64,000 nt of DNA from Karalla daura (GCA_029224185.1 CM055196.1:19308509-19372508), one strand, 5' to 3'. Positions 1-12,857 are shown, counted from the stretch's first letter. Notes: a model not told the origin generated them from the letters alone. A program made the numbers and translations.

Positions 1-3000
1 GAAATACAAACCAAAACCTTGGTTACAATCACATTAAAATTTTGAAGGATACAACAGGAAAGAGTAAGGATCTGCATGAAACTGTAACACCTGCTCAAGA
101 CAGACAGATCAACATCAAAACATGTCAAAACCTCTATGTTTGTTGCCCAATCTACAAAACCAGTAGATGAGAAATGATGCCAAACAGCTTGGAAAAGAGG
201 TCTAAGGGTTTGTCACCCGCCCTCCACACATTACATACATCATCCATCATCCTGACAGTGTTCACACAATATTTGATTTCTTTTTTTTTCCATCCAGAGG
301 TTTTTTTCCACTGGTGAATGTGTTCTAATACCCAACATGAGGCCCTGCAGCGCTTTGTCCCGGGGGAGGTTTCAGTCAGTATAATCAAAGTGGAAACAGA
401 TTACTGAGAAGGCTTCAGTTGTGGTGTGTTCTGACACTTTGGTCTATAGCACGTTATGCACAGCTAAATGCTGCTCATCCAAGTGCACCGTGAAGCAATT
501 ATTGTGAATCAAGTGTTTCCCAATCAAATATAGCGCGGCTGTTTTCATCAACTCTGCTTTAATATTCGAATTTGAATGAATGAAGACATGCTCGTATTAA
601 AATACTATAAACATGCCTTAAAGTTTGTTTCCATGTGTCTTGCCGTGTTACTTTCAGGTGCTTTCGTGCATGGTTTTGCATTGCATGACTTGTGGCTTTT
701 TGCCAGAAATCCCGGAAAACACCCTGCTAACAAGTAGCATTCAAGCAGCAGAGTCGATGCTGCAGATTCCGGCCCTTTTTTTTTTTTTTTTTTTTCCTCT
801 CACGCAGGCACACTCAGCAGGACAGATCATTTTGGGATTGTAGCCAGAGATTTCTGAGGGAATATGAGAGGGAAACCTCCTGCAATCAGGCAGTGTCGGT
901 GACCAGTCGAGTGCAACGAGAGCTGCCATTCAAGATGCTGCCAGATCATTCCTGAGAAGTAGACTCTCGATGAGTCTGTGTGCGTGTGTGTGTGTGTGTG
1001 TTCATGTGCAGATCGATGGGAAAGACTGGACAAGCAAACAGCTGCTACAGCTGAAACTGATTTTTTTCCTGGATATGTCACAACATAGAGACGATAAGAA
1101 TTTACTGCTCTTAACTTTGTGCATTTAAACACCAACGTGACGACCGGTTGACAGCAGTTATACTGCCTCTCATTAACACTGCACGAAATAAAGTCATTTT
1201 TCTAAGAGTGTTTTCTTAGTGTTTTATGCTAGTTTGTGTTTAATTCTCATTTAACTGTCTTCATGCCAAAGCATGTGTTAATGTAAACCACAGTGGTCAG
1301 CTGTGAGTGGCTGAGCCACTACTGCCCTCTATGTCTTACACGGGTAACTACAAGACCCCTGCTATGGACAAAATCAATACTCTGAGCTGTGCTATGGTGT
1401 AGAGGGGCTCTTCATGTAAATGCAGTGAAAAACATTCAAAAATCACTTCTATAAAAACACATTCTGACACAAAAAACTAATAATAAAGTGCTGTTTGATC
1501 CCAGGGTGGGGGCTCCTTTAAGGAAGCACAACAAACTGGCTCAACAGTGTTCCCAGTTTAAGAGGAGACTCCCTGCAGTGAACCCCAATGTCCGTCAGCG
1601 ACACACAGCCAAGAGCCTTGTATGGAGCGACCGTGGGTGCGCAGACATACATTGAAGCTCTTCTGTTCCTCCCTGATGCTGTGCCCATACCCCCTGTTGC
1701 TCCGCTCTGTCTCCTCGAGCGGGTCCTCCCATTCATTTGGCTCATTTGAATTCCAGCATGGGAGACCTCTGATGAGCCGGGTGAACTGTTACTCTACACG
1801 ACAAGACTGCTAATTAATCACAGCGACTGTACACACTGCCTCAGCGGTACTGACTTGCGCACATAAATCTGCCAGTTTTCTCTCTTAATGAGTTGGATGC
1901 ACCTGTCTGCAGCCGGTAATTACTCAAAGCAACACATGCAGACATACATCAGAGGCTGTTTTCCTGCAGCGTTCGGCTCATTACTCAAGCCTGAAGTGTT
2001 CGGCCTGTAAAGCAGTTTACACACAGTGGAGACACAACACAATAAGTCAGCAGCCTCCTCACCCGTTCATGCTTATATAACATCATTACAGCATAGCTGC
2101 AGAGCTAAACATACTTATTTCTATGCCTTTTCATTTTAGTTTTGTTAACCTTTATGTTTTCTGAATTGTTTCCCCCTTGAAAATAATATTTCTTTGCAAC
2201 TTATTTGATTAAATAAAGGTCACATTTGAAACAAGTGACTTTTTCACGCAAGGCTGCAACTACATGGAAAAAAAGGTCTGCTGCGGCATGAATGGAAAAG
2301 ATTAGCTGTTTTTCCAGTGAGGTCCATTTCTGTTGAAGTAGCTTTGATTGTGTGACTCACTTGATTTCAAATGGAAAATTAATATGTAACTACAGTATAT
2401 TGATGTTACTCTTCATTATTCTTCAATTTGCACATAATTACACATCTGCATTCAATATGAGGACAAATCTCCACTTGCAAACAGCTGTGCTGGTATGAGC
2501 AAACAGTCTTGATATTGAAAAGCAATCACAGTTCAACTTATTTTGAAATTGCAGCACATTAGGTGATGTCATGTGACCCAAATTGTTGAAAACAAAAACT
2601 GTCAGGGGAACAGCTTCAGCTCAGTGACACAGATGTAGTGATAACAGATGAGAGAAACAAACTGTACTGGGCAGCTTCCCTCCCTCTCCCTCCCCCCACC
2701 CTCCCCCACTGTGTCCAGTGCGAGCTCTCATCTCATCTGTCCTTGTTAGATTTCCTGGACATCATATGACTTCCTCTGATCACTTCCTCCACCTGCAGCG
2801 TTTCTCCCTGGTGATTTAAGCCACTCTGGCACTTCTCCCGCCGCAGCCCTTGTTCCCAAACTGCGGGGGATCCCCCCTTTTCGCGATCCCTTGCAACCTT
2901 TTTCCTCTTTCTTTCCTCACTGTTTCTCTTTAGTCCCCCCTTTTCTGTCTTCCCTGTTCTGTCACTCACTCATGCTCCTTCTCCCTTCTCTCGCACTCTA

Positions 3001-3654
3001 ACTCTTCCAACCTTCCCTGCTTCCTCCACACCAGCTTGCTCCGGCTGCCGACTCACCACAGGAGAGCTCCAGGTTTGGCTTTGCTCCATGTCTCTGCGTG
3101 TGAACTGTGTGTGCAGTGTTGGGATTGTGCCATTAAAGTTAGAGGAGGCATGCAGCAAACCATTAAACGCTTCAAAGACTCTCCTGCGTGCAGGTGAGCA
3201 TGCCGTCACACCTGCAAATACAATGCCACACAGAAAACTGACACAGTTGCACCCTTATCCTAACTTCAACCTAAATTTAACCTTTGATCGATCTCTAATG
3301 AGATCTATTGATTTATTGAATGGTGACACCCTTTTGAAATGCAGCTAAAAGAAACAGAGAAATTTTGTCAAAGGCAGAATGTGACATAAAATATGCTTTG
3401 AGTGCCACACTAAGCAACTCAGATTTCCATAAGATGAAGATTTTTTTCAGATGTGCTTTTGTGTAGCTTTTATTGTGGCTTTACTGGTCTGCCTGTCATC
3501 GTTGTTCAGCAGTGCCACTGGATATGTTGTGTTCTTTAAATATCAAGCACTATACTACAATACAATTTTCCAGTTTCGTTTAACAAAGATTCATTGACTG
3601 ATTTATGCCTGTGTACTTGCTCATGATTCTTCCTAAATATCTGATTCCTCCTCA

Positions 3655-3965
3655 GACATATAAGGGTGGATGTGTATGTGATTTGAAAACTGTATTGCTC
3701 CAGTTACCACTACTGGTCTTTAGCAGGCAAAATAAAGTTATGTGATCATGAAGTTATGTGATTGGCAAGACAGCCAGTCAGCTTAAAGCTGACGTGTGGT
3801 TGCCAGATAAGTGTGACGGGGCACAAGATCTGTGCAGAAATGGACCATAATAAATCTACGCCTAAAAATGGCATTGCAAAAGGGCTTGTAAAACAGTATC
3901 TGATGAATTTGTAAAATCAATGTCCCGTAGCTTCTATTTTAACACTAGAGAACAAAGATGAATAC
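3655..3965 (+). repeat. Dispersed repeat family A, copy 1
   Basis: Shares the anchors CCAGTTACCACT, ATGTGATCAT and GTGGTTGCCAGATAA, in that order, with copies at 11580-11830 and 43108-43345. It ends with a segment close to CATAGCTTCTATGTTAACAC followed by AGAGAACAAAGATGAATAC. No coding capacity. I cannot name the family; a non-autonomous transposon or SINE is the likely class. Confidence 0.6.
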
Positions 3966-4653
3966 AACAGCTCTTGGTCCTCTTTAAACAAGTATTCATC
4001 CTTCTACAGAATTTAATGATTATATTTTGTTGCTTAACTGTCACTCTATGAACAGATTTGTGAGTCACACATGCACAGACACACACACCACATTAATCTG
4101 AGATCTTTGTGGCTTGTGTTCTTGGTTAACCATCAAAGCTGGAGCTCATTTTCAGGGCCCTCAGGCTCCAGACAATATCCTTACATCACAAATGTGACAC
4201 CCTATTCCCCATCTGCCTTGTGTGCACAGACACACGGTTGCAAATACACACAGTCACTTTCATGAAGTCGCACAGGAACACTCTCATTCCCACAGTCACA
4301 CTAATCACTGCACACACTCAAATTCACCCGCATAAATATTCACGTAATCTTTCCTGACAAACTGTCAGTGATGTGCAGCAGGATTCGGTGTTTGTGGAAG
4401 ACTGAATCAAACCTCAGCAACAAAGAGGACGCACACACTTGGCCACCACAATTGCAGTAATGGCTCTCATTACGCCGTTCCATGCAAAATAACTTAATTG
4501 CAGTTTGTTTACACTCCTTTTCATGTAATTCGGGCCATGTGTGTGCATTGTCGGAAGGGCCATTAAAGGGAGGGGGGGGGGTTAAGTTTATGACTCACTA
4601 ACACACTAAAAATGAGATTTCAGTCTCAGGCACCTATTCTGAAAACACAGTAC

Positions 4654-4659
<6 letters not shown>

Positions 4660-4691
<32 letters not shown>

Positions 4692-4695
4692 TGTG
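4660..4695. repeat. (TG)n microsatellite
   Basis: Uninterrupted TG dinucleotides with one TATG break, in intergenic DNA upstream of irak4. Confidence 0.9.
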
Positions 4696-7017
4696 CTGGA
4701 CATAGGATTCTGCTTGCATTGCCTTGTGTGTGAGGATGAGCGGAAGTGGCTGTGACAAGAAACGTCAAAATGAAATGTGACATAATGGATTGTTTTTACT
4801 TGTGCAGCGTGTGAAGTCGGTCGCTCTCACACTGGAGACACGAGCACATGTTCTGGTTTAGCGTTTCCACAAACTCCGCACTGCGTGCCATTGAGCAATC
4901 ACTCATTGCCATATTATTAAAAAAGGTTGCCGGCTTTTAATTAGATTTTGAAATTCTGTTGTGCAACGTCACTATTTCCAGATGAGTTTGGCTAGTTTTG
5001 GCTGTTACTGAATCGGTATCTAGGATTTATTAAATATCATGTTCATTTGGCATATCTTAGTAAAAAAAAAAGTGCACTACAGGAACATTCAGACTTCAAA
5101 GGAAGATATTTTATTGTAATTTCAGCCTGAAGAAGGCTGGCAACTCAAACAGGTCAAAACATGAGGAAAATTGAATTTCAGCCTCATTTAATTCTCTTTT
5201 ATGCACAACATTTACAGCCGGTCTGACTCTGACATCTGATTGTCTTGAGACTGTGCAGAGAAGCTGCAGATTGCTTCAACTCTGCAGGCTCATTTCACTC
5301 AAATAAAATGTTTTCTCGTGCTTACTATTGCATCCCTACCACACTAACAGGGATACACAATACCTTACCTCCCAGCGACACGGCCCGGCCCTCCGCTCCA
5401 CATGGAACTGATCACAATTCAACCGACACAGAGTAAATAGCAACTAACGCACCATAAACAGGTCGAGTATTGCTGGTACATAGAGAAATGAAGACTTTCG
5501 AGAAAATGACTCCATTTGATTGCGATTTCATGAGTGCTGTTTGACACACATTTTGGTTTTGACGAGCTTGTTTGTTTCTCGAAGACTCATGGTTTCTTTC
5601 TTTCTTTCTTTTGCTTTTCTATTGAAATCTTTGGCAGCATCTGTTGTCTTCTTCAATATAATCACTCCATAGTGTTTTCCACTTTATGTGCCACACTGTT
5701 AATGCTCTGTATACAAGATAAACTGCTTATTCTAATTTTCATATTATTGTATTTTTCGAACTTATTGACTTTTACAATGCATGAAATGGTGTTGACACAT
5801 GTACAATTATCCATGGTGGGATCAATATGGAAAAACAAACGATTTATTAAAGAAATGCTGTCTTTCTTCCTTTCATTCTTGCTTGTGTGGTGTGTTTCCA
5901 ATTGCATGCTGTAGTCCGGGTCTTGCCTGCTTCTCTTCAGTCAGCAATATCATAAACTTATAAATCCACTCCTAAATCAGGGCCAAAGGGGCAGTAGAGA
6001 CAACATCTATCCCCATCACTCAATTTATATATAAACTTAAATGAAACCTATGAGAGCAAACCCTGTGAATGAATCAGTCTTCATGTCATGTCATGTCATA
6101 TATCCTGACAAGCAGTAATAATTCTGGAAAAAAAGAAGCCATGCCTTTGCTGAGTATTAACAATTTGGTCAAAACAATGACAATTATTTCAGCACTCATT
6201 GGAGTGCTTTTTATCTCTGAAAGTTATTCATAATATTTCTATTTGCACAGTTTGTTCTTCTTTTGAAAATGCACTAAAACTCTGAGTTTTTATTTAACCC
6301 TTTGTTTTTTTGTTATGTTTTGTTGCATTTTTAGAACAAACGATGAATACTTATGATGGGAAAGGAGTTCAAAATGGAGCAGGTATGGAGGACTTCAATC
6401 ATGTATTTCTAAAGGATTCACAGTGACGTGGTGGAAGGATGCATACTAAAAATGGGCTTCATAACACCTAGGTAGAACAAAAATGGCAGAGGTGGATGAC
6501 TCTTTGATGCAGGACAGAGAGATATGGCAGGTCCTTTGTATCTACACCCATCTGGCTTTTTAAAATTATTATTACTCTGCAAATGGTAGATGAGCAGCCA
6601 GATAAATAAATTTGTCATTAAGATTTTCCAGGGTTATAAAAAGAATTAAAATCAACCATCTGTATGGTTGTGCTCTATAGATTTAACCACTGTTTACTCA
6701 ACAACTGTTAAGTAAGATTGAAATGGTGATGAGATCTTACAGTGCTTTTTGGAAAGTCTTTCATAAGTCTAAAAAAATATATTGAAATTCCTTCAGATAC
6801 CATGAATAAAATAATTCCAATTCCTATCCATTAACATCGATGCAAGTGAAATGGGGAACTCTCGGTAATGTCCACTAGAGGGGACTGTCACTCTACTAAC
6901 ATGTGAACTGTCTCTCTTTCTCTCACACACACACTTTCTCTTTCTGTTTCTCTCTGCTGCTTCCTCTGTAACTAAACCTGCACTTTTAAGCACTAATACG
7001 TATTCACAACTGTTTCT

Positions 7018-7250
7018 TTAAAGCATGGACTCCTTGTGTTTCCGGGGGAACTTCCACGGGGCGTGTCTGCTTCTGTTACGTTTGGGGAAGTTACTCAATA
7101 TTGGACAGTCAGACATTTCCCAAACTGTCAGGTCTGGTGTGTGTTTGTATGTCCTGGTAGACAATACACACCTGTAACTGGGTTGTGTTGTGCACACCAT
7201 GTAAGGGAGACACGGTTGGTTTGGTTTGTTTCAGATTTAGCTCCCCAGCG
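7018..7250 (+). promoter_or_regulatory. Probable irak4 promoter / 5' UTR region
   Basis: This stretch sits directly upstream of the irak4 start codon. A splice acceptor (TTGGTTTGTTTCAG, ending at 7234) lies 16 bases before the ATG, so the first coding exon probably starts at 7235 and is preceded by a non-coding exon I could not place. At 7046-7055 the sequence GGGAACTTCC fits the general NF-kappaB consensus GGGRNNYYCC. No TATA box is evident. Position of the transcription start is unknown. Confidence 0.4.
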
Positions 7251-7415
7251 ATGAATAAATCGGTGACTTCCAGCACCTACATCCGAAACCTGGGCTATAG
7301 CTCCCTGCGATGCCTGTCGGACTTCCTGGACCCGCATGAACACTGGAAAGATGTGCTGGTGTCGATACGGAAGCCGAGCGGGGAGCTGAGATACAGCCAG
7401 CACCATGTGAGGTAG

Positions 7416-7456
<41 letters not shown>

Positions 7457-7466
7457 TGTGTGTGTA

Positions 7467-7498
<32 letters not shown>

Positions 7499-10198
7499 GA
7501 GTTGGGGTGGGGGGGTGGGGGGGCGTGTGTATTACGTAGATAGATAATGGCAGTAGTAATTATGATAAGTTATCATTAAAATAACCCATAGTACACAGTA
7601 ACAACAAATGATTAGAACAAAAAGTAGGGTTAAGTACTTGGGTGTATTTTCATATTTTCACATTTACATATCCTTCATAAAAATAGCGTAATCTGCATCT
7701 GTTTCTGTGTGTCAGGAGGTTTGAAGGCCTTATGGCGCAGGGTCGAAGCCCAACTGTGGAGCTGCTGTTGGACTGGGGCACCACCAACAGCACCGTGGGA
7801 GAACTTGTTGACATTTTGAAGAGTCACAAGTTTCTGGCTGCCGCCAGTGTCCTACTACCCGGTAATATTTTTGTTGCTATAACTATTTATAGTACTGTGT
7901 TCCAGATTCATCTGAGACAAACAGAACTTTGTTCCAGATTTGCAGTCTGTGAGCACCTGTCATAAAGAAGGTCATATGCATATGGAGATACATTTAGTAA
8001 CATGGGCGAGATAGCTAGGCTAACTGACATAATTTTCACAAATTATGTTGAGATATGTTCATACTCTGGAGACTTCAACGCAGAAAGTAGCCTCAAACTT
8101 TCTATCATAAAACATCCAGTACACAGGTTGCATTACATGGATGACTTATTCTTTGCTCGTGCATGCACAGTAGAGGCCACTCCTACCCCAGCAGAGCTGC
8201 AGCAGGCCTCTCCATCCGTCCACAACTACAGTTCAGCTCCAACCATGGCTCTGGGGGAGCTAAAGATGCAGGCCCTATCCGTCACCACTGTGCCACAGCA
8301 GGAGAGCAGTGTTCATGCATATACAGGTGAGTGACCTTTAATAGTGAAATTTAGTTTCAGTGAAATCACGGAAATGGCTTGAACAACAAGTTGAAGTGCT
8401 AAAATACATTCAGTGCGTCAAATACCTCTATAATAAAAGAAATGAAAGTGGAAATGAATGGTTGCACTTCTATAAAAGCACGTAACTACAAGCTGGAACT
8501 TTGGCATGTGACTTGACGTTTTGACAATGTTGCTGCTTCTTTGCTTCTCTATAAATTAATAAGTTCATTGATAAATCAGTGAAGAAACATAATTTGTTGT
8601 TTGTAGTCAGACAAATTTACAAATATTTGAGTTTGGGGTTTTTTGCTTACAGTACTTGAGCTCCTGAGAAATTGTGGGAGGCATTTTTCACAACATTTAG
8701 ACTTGTGTAGCTGTAGCCCTTGTTGTTACTTGACGTCTGCCCAGCAGGAGGCAGCAATTGTATTGTAAAAGTTTGTCTCTCTTCAGGCGTCTCCACTTTC
8801 CTATACAAAGAGCTGATGAGGGCCACGGGTAATTTTGACGACTGCTCTGTGTCAGACGGCGGCTGCAGGCTGGGAGAGGGAGGTTTTGGCACTGTGTACA
8901 AAGGCATCCTGAACAACAAACCTGTAGCGGTGAAAAAACTCAATCCTGTAAGTGAGAATATTCCCATGTCAGTCTCACAGTTTGGTAGAACTTTGAAGAA
9001 TCTGTAAGTAAAATATGTGTGTTTCAGTTGGACGACATCTCCCTGGATGAGCTGCGGATTCAGTTCAACCAAGAGATAGAGACCCTGAAAGTGTATGTAT
9101 TTGCTGTTTTCCTGTGTTTCATTTACAAAGTAAGAACATAAACGAGTCATAACCTTACAACTCCAGCTGTGGTCTGCGATGACTGCAAAATAAACCAAAC
9201 AAACCTTTGAAAAATGGCGATACATTCTCATAAAAACAATTTGTATGACAAATTATAAAACTGACTTTTACCTTTTAACCTGTAACCTGGACCGAATGCA
9301 GGTTAATGATTCAACTGTTTCTATACTACTACATTTTCTCTACAGGTTGAAACATGAGAACTTGGTTGACATGGTTGGATATTCCTGTGATGGACAGTAC
9401 CCGTGTCTGGTTTACCCCTTGATGGCCAACGGTTCTCTGTTAGACCGACTCGCTTGCTTGGTAAAGCAGCGCCGACACCCAAGTCCCTTTGTGCTTGTGC
9501 ATTCATACGGTTCATTTAATGTTTTGTTCCTCTTTCAGGATGGGAGTCCAGCTTTGACCTGGCAGCAGAGGTGTGAGATAGCTGAGGGGACGGCCAGAGG
9601 CCTAGAGTATCTGCACAGCAGCCATCACGTCCACAGAGATGTGAAAAGGTACAAAACCCGACGTCATAGTCGGTGGGATTTAACTCACAATTTCTGGAAT
9701 TTGTGTGGAACAAGAAATAGTACGTTTTCATCACCTAAAAATAAAAATTGTATATTTTTAGCTTAAAACGAGATCTTCCTCAGAGATAAAAACACTTGAT
9801 ACAATGTGGTTTGATTATCATTACATTTCTGTGCAACACCTCCCCTATGTCTGATTGTTTGACTTTTCACTAACTGTCATACTGTTAGGATTCTGTGTGG
9901 ACTGTGTTGTTGTTTATCATGTATGTGATTTTCTTTTGTGTGACTTTGGGGATTAATAAAGTACTCATCTAATCTTGTATTTTGTTTCATCAGTGCAAAT
10001 ATCCTTTTAGATGAAAAACTTGTGGCGAAGATCTCAGACTTTGGACTGACCAGGGCATCGGCCAAGCGGACGTCAACAACCATGATGACGGAGCGGATCG
10101 TGGGCACCTGTGCATACATGGCACCTGAGGCGCTGAGAGGGGAGATCACACCGAAATCTGACGTTTTCAGTTTTGGGGTGGTAAGGTTCTCTGTAGAC

Positions 10199-10253
<55 letters not shown>

Positions 10254-12857
10254 CTGACCTGAATTGGCTCCAACACACAGGTTGATAAATTGGAATTTGG
10301 TTTGGAATGACAGATTGGTTGCAACTGGAAGGAATTGCAGTCACACAACAGGAAAATGTATAAAATATAACAGAAATGTGTTACCCTAAACGATTCAATC
10401 TGGACAGAAAACATTAGTTTTTGGTTGTAAAATGTAATGTTTTCCCTACAGCAATTTAATTGTATTTAATGCACAAATTGTATTAAAATGACAAGTTTAA
10501 TTAATTTCAATGAATTATAATTTTATGTAACTTAGTTCAAATTCTCACTGAAATTCTGTTTCGTGTTTTTAACTCAAATCAAATCTCAACTTTTATTCAT
10601 AAATTCTGAATTCAGTATTTGGTAGAGCTGTGGGATGTGCACACACACACACACAGACACACACATACTCTGCATTTGTGACATAAGATGTTGTGCTGTT
10701 ATCTCACGCGTTTCTTCCGCTTTGTGAAAAGAGCTCTGTTTTCTAAATCATCTCTCATTATTTCCCATTCAGTATTCAGAACCATTGCAGCAGCACAGCT
10801 GTACTGTATTAGTGGCTGTAAATGTCAAACATATTATCCATTACCTGTCAGCGGTTGAGTGATTCATGACATCAGTACAGTATAAAACTGCTTGACCTTA
10901 TGTACAGTGTGGCTTGTGCAGCTTATAGATCTCATTAGGACAGCTGTGGAAACACTACAGGGTCTGTGAGCCTGCCTGGCACACGCCAGGCTCATAAAGC
11001 TTCTCTGTTGCCCAGAGCCGTGTCATTAACCCCATCTCTTGGCCATCTACAGGTGTTGTTGGAAATATTGTCTGGACTCCCGCCAGTCGACAACGACCGT
11101 GAGCCGTCCATGTTGGTAAGCAGCACAAAAGCCTCTTTCACAGCCCATCTATCAAGCTGCAGTTTGCGATTACAGCTTATTAAGGGGCTGTATCCAATCT
11201 GCAATTCAAATTAATCCAGTATTATTTGTCATAAGAGCGGTCACCCAGCATGAAAAGAAGGCAGTAATTAATAACAAAGACCTGAAAACAAAGTAACGCT
11301 TAACTGAAATTGTAATATTTAAAGTCTCTGCTTTTTTGAAAGATGAACTGCAACTTCAAAAACATCATCACTTCCTCATTCATGTATAGATTACAGAAAC
11401 AAATCGAGTGGCGAGAAAACTGAGATGTAAAATATGAGCATAACACAGACTTTACCACCACCCACTTCCAAAATAATTTGCATTCTCCTGACTACTTCAG
11501 GGACATGCATGAGTGAAGGTGCATGTCATTTGGTGAAGTTTCCAGTGAACTGGCACATAGGCCTGGTTCTTCCTTACTATCTGATTCCTGGTTGTGTGAT
11601 GGGTTGTGTATGGGTGTTTAGGTCCCTCGCCCAAGTTACCACTTCATTTTGGAAAAAGTTTGTTGTTAAGGTTGTTTTTAAGTAAAGCCGCAAAGTCGTG
11701 TGATCATTTATCTAGGCAGCAGGTGAGACAGCCAATCAGCAGCAAGCACGCATGCAGTTGCCAGGAAGTATGTGAGGGCACCAGATTTGTGCAAAAACAG
11801 GACACAATATCCCCATAGCAAACATAGGAGTGAAAGCGCATATAAAATAGCATCTCAGGCAACCACTAACTGTAAAATACCTCTCCCAGATGGATGTGAG
11901 GTATGACATCGACGATGAGGACGAGGGTCTGACTCTGGAGGAGTTCCTGGACAAAAAGATGGGAGCCGTGGAGCCGAGTCAGGCAGACAGCATCTACACT
12001 CTGGCCTCCAACTGTCTGCACGACAGGAAGAACAGACGGCCGGTCATCAAACAGGTACAGCGAGGGAGGACAGGGACACTGTTTTGCATCTGTGCGTCAG
12101 CAGACAAAACCACGGATGGTTTAATCTTTGCAGAAGAGGATTCGGATCTGGTTTCAAATATCTGTGAGGTTGTTGGTTGTCAGGACGCAAGCGAATTCCT
12201 GTGCAGTGTTTCCAGCTTTAATAAATCTGGAGGCCCAAAGAGGAGAAAAGAACTGAAGACAAATCAGTCATAACAAACTAGACTGGCAAATAGGATAAAA
12301 CAAAGAACTGTAACGCTGTACACAATGAAATGTAAACATATCCACACCATTAAAAATTGAGGAGATATACAGTGATATTGTCATTGTAGACATTGTACCG
12401 TGAAATAATTGAAGGACAATGCATTGTTTTTGTAGAGTTTATTTCCCAATGGAGGAGTTGAGATGGTAAAAGGTTATTGCCTGTTTTTTCTAGCTTCCCT
12501 TCACTCACACAGCATGGCTCAATTATTTGTTTTTATTTAGCTTTGATCTACTTTGATTTTCTATCAAGCTGTGTGTGTGCAAGCAACTTACTTATTTGGA
12601 TGAGTTCAGTGTTGGCTTTAATCTTTTAGTAGGATGAAATATTCAGCAGCTACATCTTTGAAGTCTTACTCTTTAAGAAACACAAATCCTTAATTAAGTC
12701 ATAACTGATTAAAACAGACGTGATTATACACGTTTCTGTTTCTTGGAAGTAATTCTAAAATTTAAAAAAGTTTTGATGTTTTTATGCAAATCAGTGTCTG
12801 TCTTTCTAGGTGCTTTTGGAGCTTAAAGGCGTCGTCAAGAGCATTTCAGTGGATTGA
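7251..12857 (+). CDS. irak4: irak4: interleukin-1 receptor-associated kinase 4, complete, 11 coding exons
   Basis: Serine/threonine kinase that joins MyD88 through its death domain in the myddosome and phosphorylates IRAK1/2 in Toll-like and IL-1 receptor signalling; cytosolic. Coding exons: 7251-7411, 7716-7861, 8171-8326, 8787-8947, 9028-9092, 9346-9460, 9539-9648, 9994-10180, 11053-11115, 11890-12054, 12810-12857. All junctions are GT-AG and phases match, giving 458 aa (human 460). Start MNKSVTSSTYIR parallels human MNKPITPSTYVR. Death domain about residues 15-100 (ends WGTTN..VGELVDILK); linker 103-165; kinase 175-445. Visible residues: Gly loop GEGGFG 184-189, catalytic Lys in VAVKK (204), tyrosine gatekeeper Y253, HRD 300-302, DFG 320-322, APE in MAPEAL. 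Activation loop keeps T334 and T337 (human T342, T345) but has E338 where human has S346. Twf1 converges on its 3' end. The last exon is only 16 codons. Name supported by whole-length similarity and gene order. Confidence 0.97.
7422..7523. repeat. (AG)n-(TG)n-G-rich compound repeat in irak4 intron 1
   Basis: Starts about 10 bases after the exon 1 donor (GT at 7412): AG repeats to 7453, TG repeats to about 7500, then G-rich DNA to 7523. It occupies most of the first third of the 304-bp intron. Confidence 0.9.
9880..9976 (+). repeat. Possible LINE 3' tail in irak4 intron 7
   Basis: Ends in TGTGACTTTGGGGATTAATAAAGTACTCATCTAATC, split here by eye as TGTGACTTTGG and GATTAATAAAGTACTCATC. Tails of the form ATTAATAAAGTATCTATC are frequent in fish genomes, from memory; family not verified. 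Confidence 0.35.
10202..10251. repeat. (CA)25 microsatellite next to irak4 exon 8 donor
   Basis: Pure CA repeat on the coding strand, beginning 22 bases after the last base of exon 8 (donor GTAAGG at 10181). Sense-strand CA repeats close to a 5' splice site are known binding sites of the splicing factor hnRNP L. Confidence 0.95.
11580..11830 (+). repeat. Dispersed repeat family A, copy 2 (irak4 intron 9)
   Basis: Carries CCAAGTTACCACTTC, GTGTGATCATTTATCTAGGC, GACAGCCAATCAG, CAGTTGCCAGGAAGT and TTTGTGCAAAAACAGGAC in the order seen in copies 1 and 3. Degraded, non-coding. Confidence 0.55.

Larger units (their letters stand above)
1..7017. other. Intergenic DNA upstream of irak4, no gene recognised
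   Basis: No open reading frame here is longer than about 126 codons, and none resembles a known protein or is flanked by convincing splice sites. Contents I can support: a poly-T run near 777-796, a (TG)n tract at 4660-4695, one dispersed repeat at 3655-3965, and two stretches (about 1520-2060 and 4430-4960) with kept CpGs and few simple repeats that could be conserved regulatory DNA. An AATAAA lies at 1187-1192 and could end a transcript whose gene starts left of the window. In human the neighbour on this side is PUS7L, but no part of it was recognised. Confidence 0.6.

Noticed and set aside
790..1192. Possible terminal exon: acceptor-like CTCACGCAG, short frame, AATAAA at 1187
   Set aside because: The frame is only about a dozen codons, unrecognised, and the acceptor follows a poly-T run; not enough to call a gene end.
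2660..3209. Minus-strand charged frames in pyrimidine-rich DNA
   Set aside because: Low-complexity Lys/Arg/Glu/Gly-rich translations of CT-rich sequence with no family similarity.
8647..9231. Minus-strand frame of 194 codons over irak4 exons 4 and 5
   Set aside because: It crosses irak4 exons and introns antisense and resembles no protein I know.
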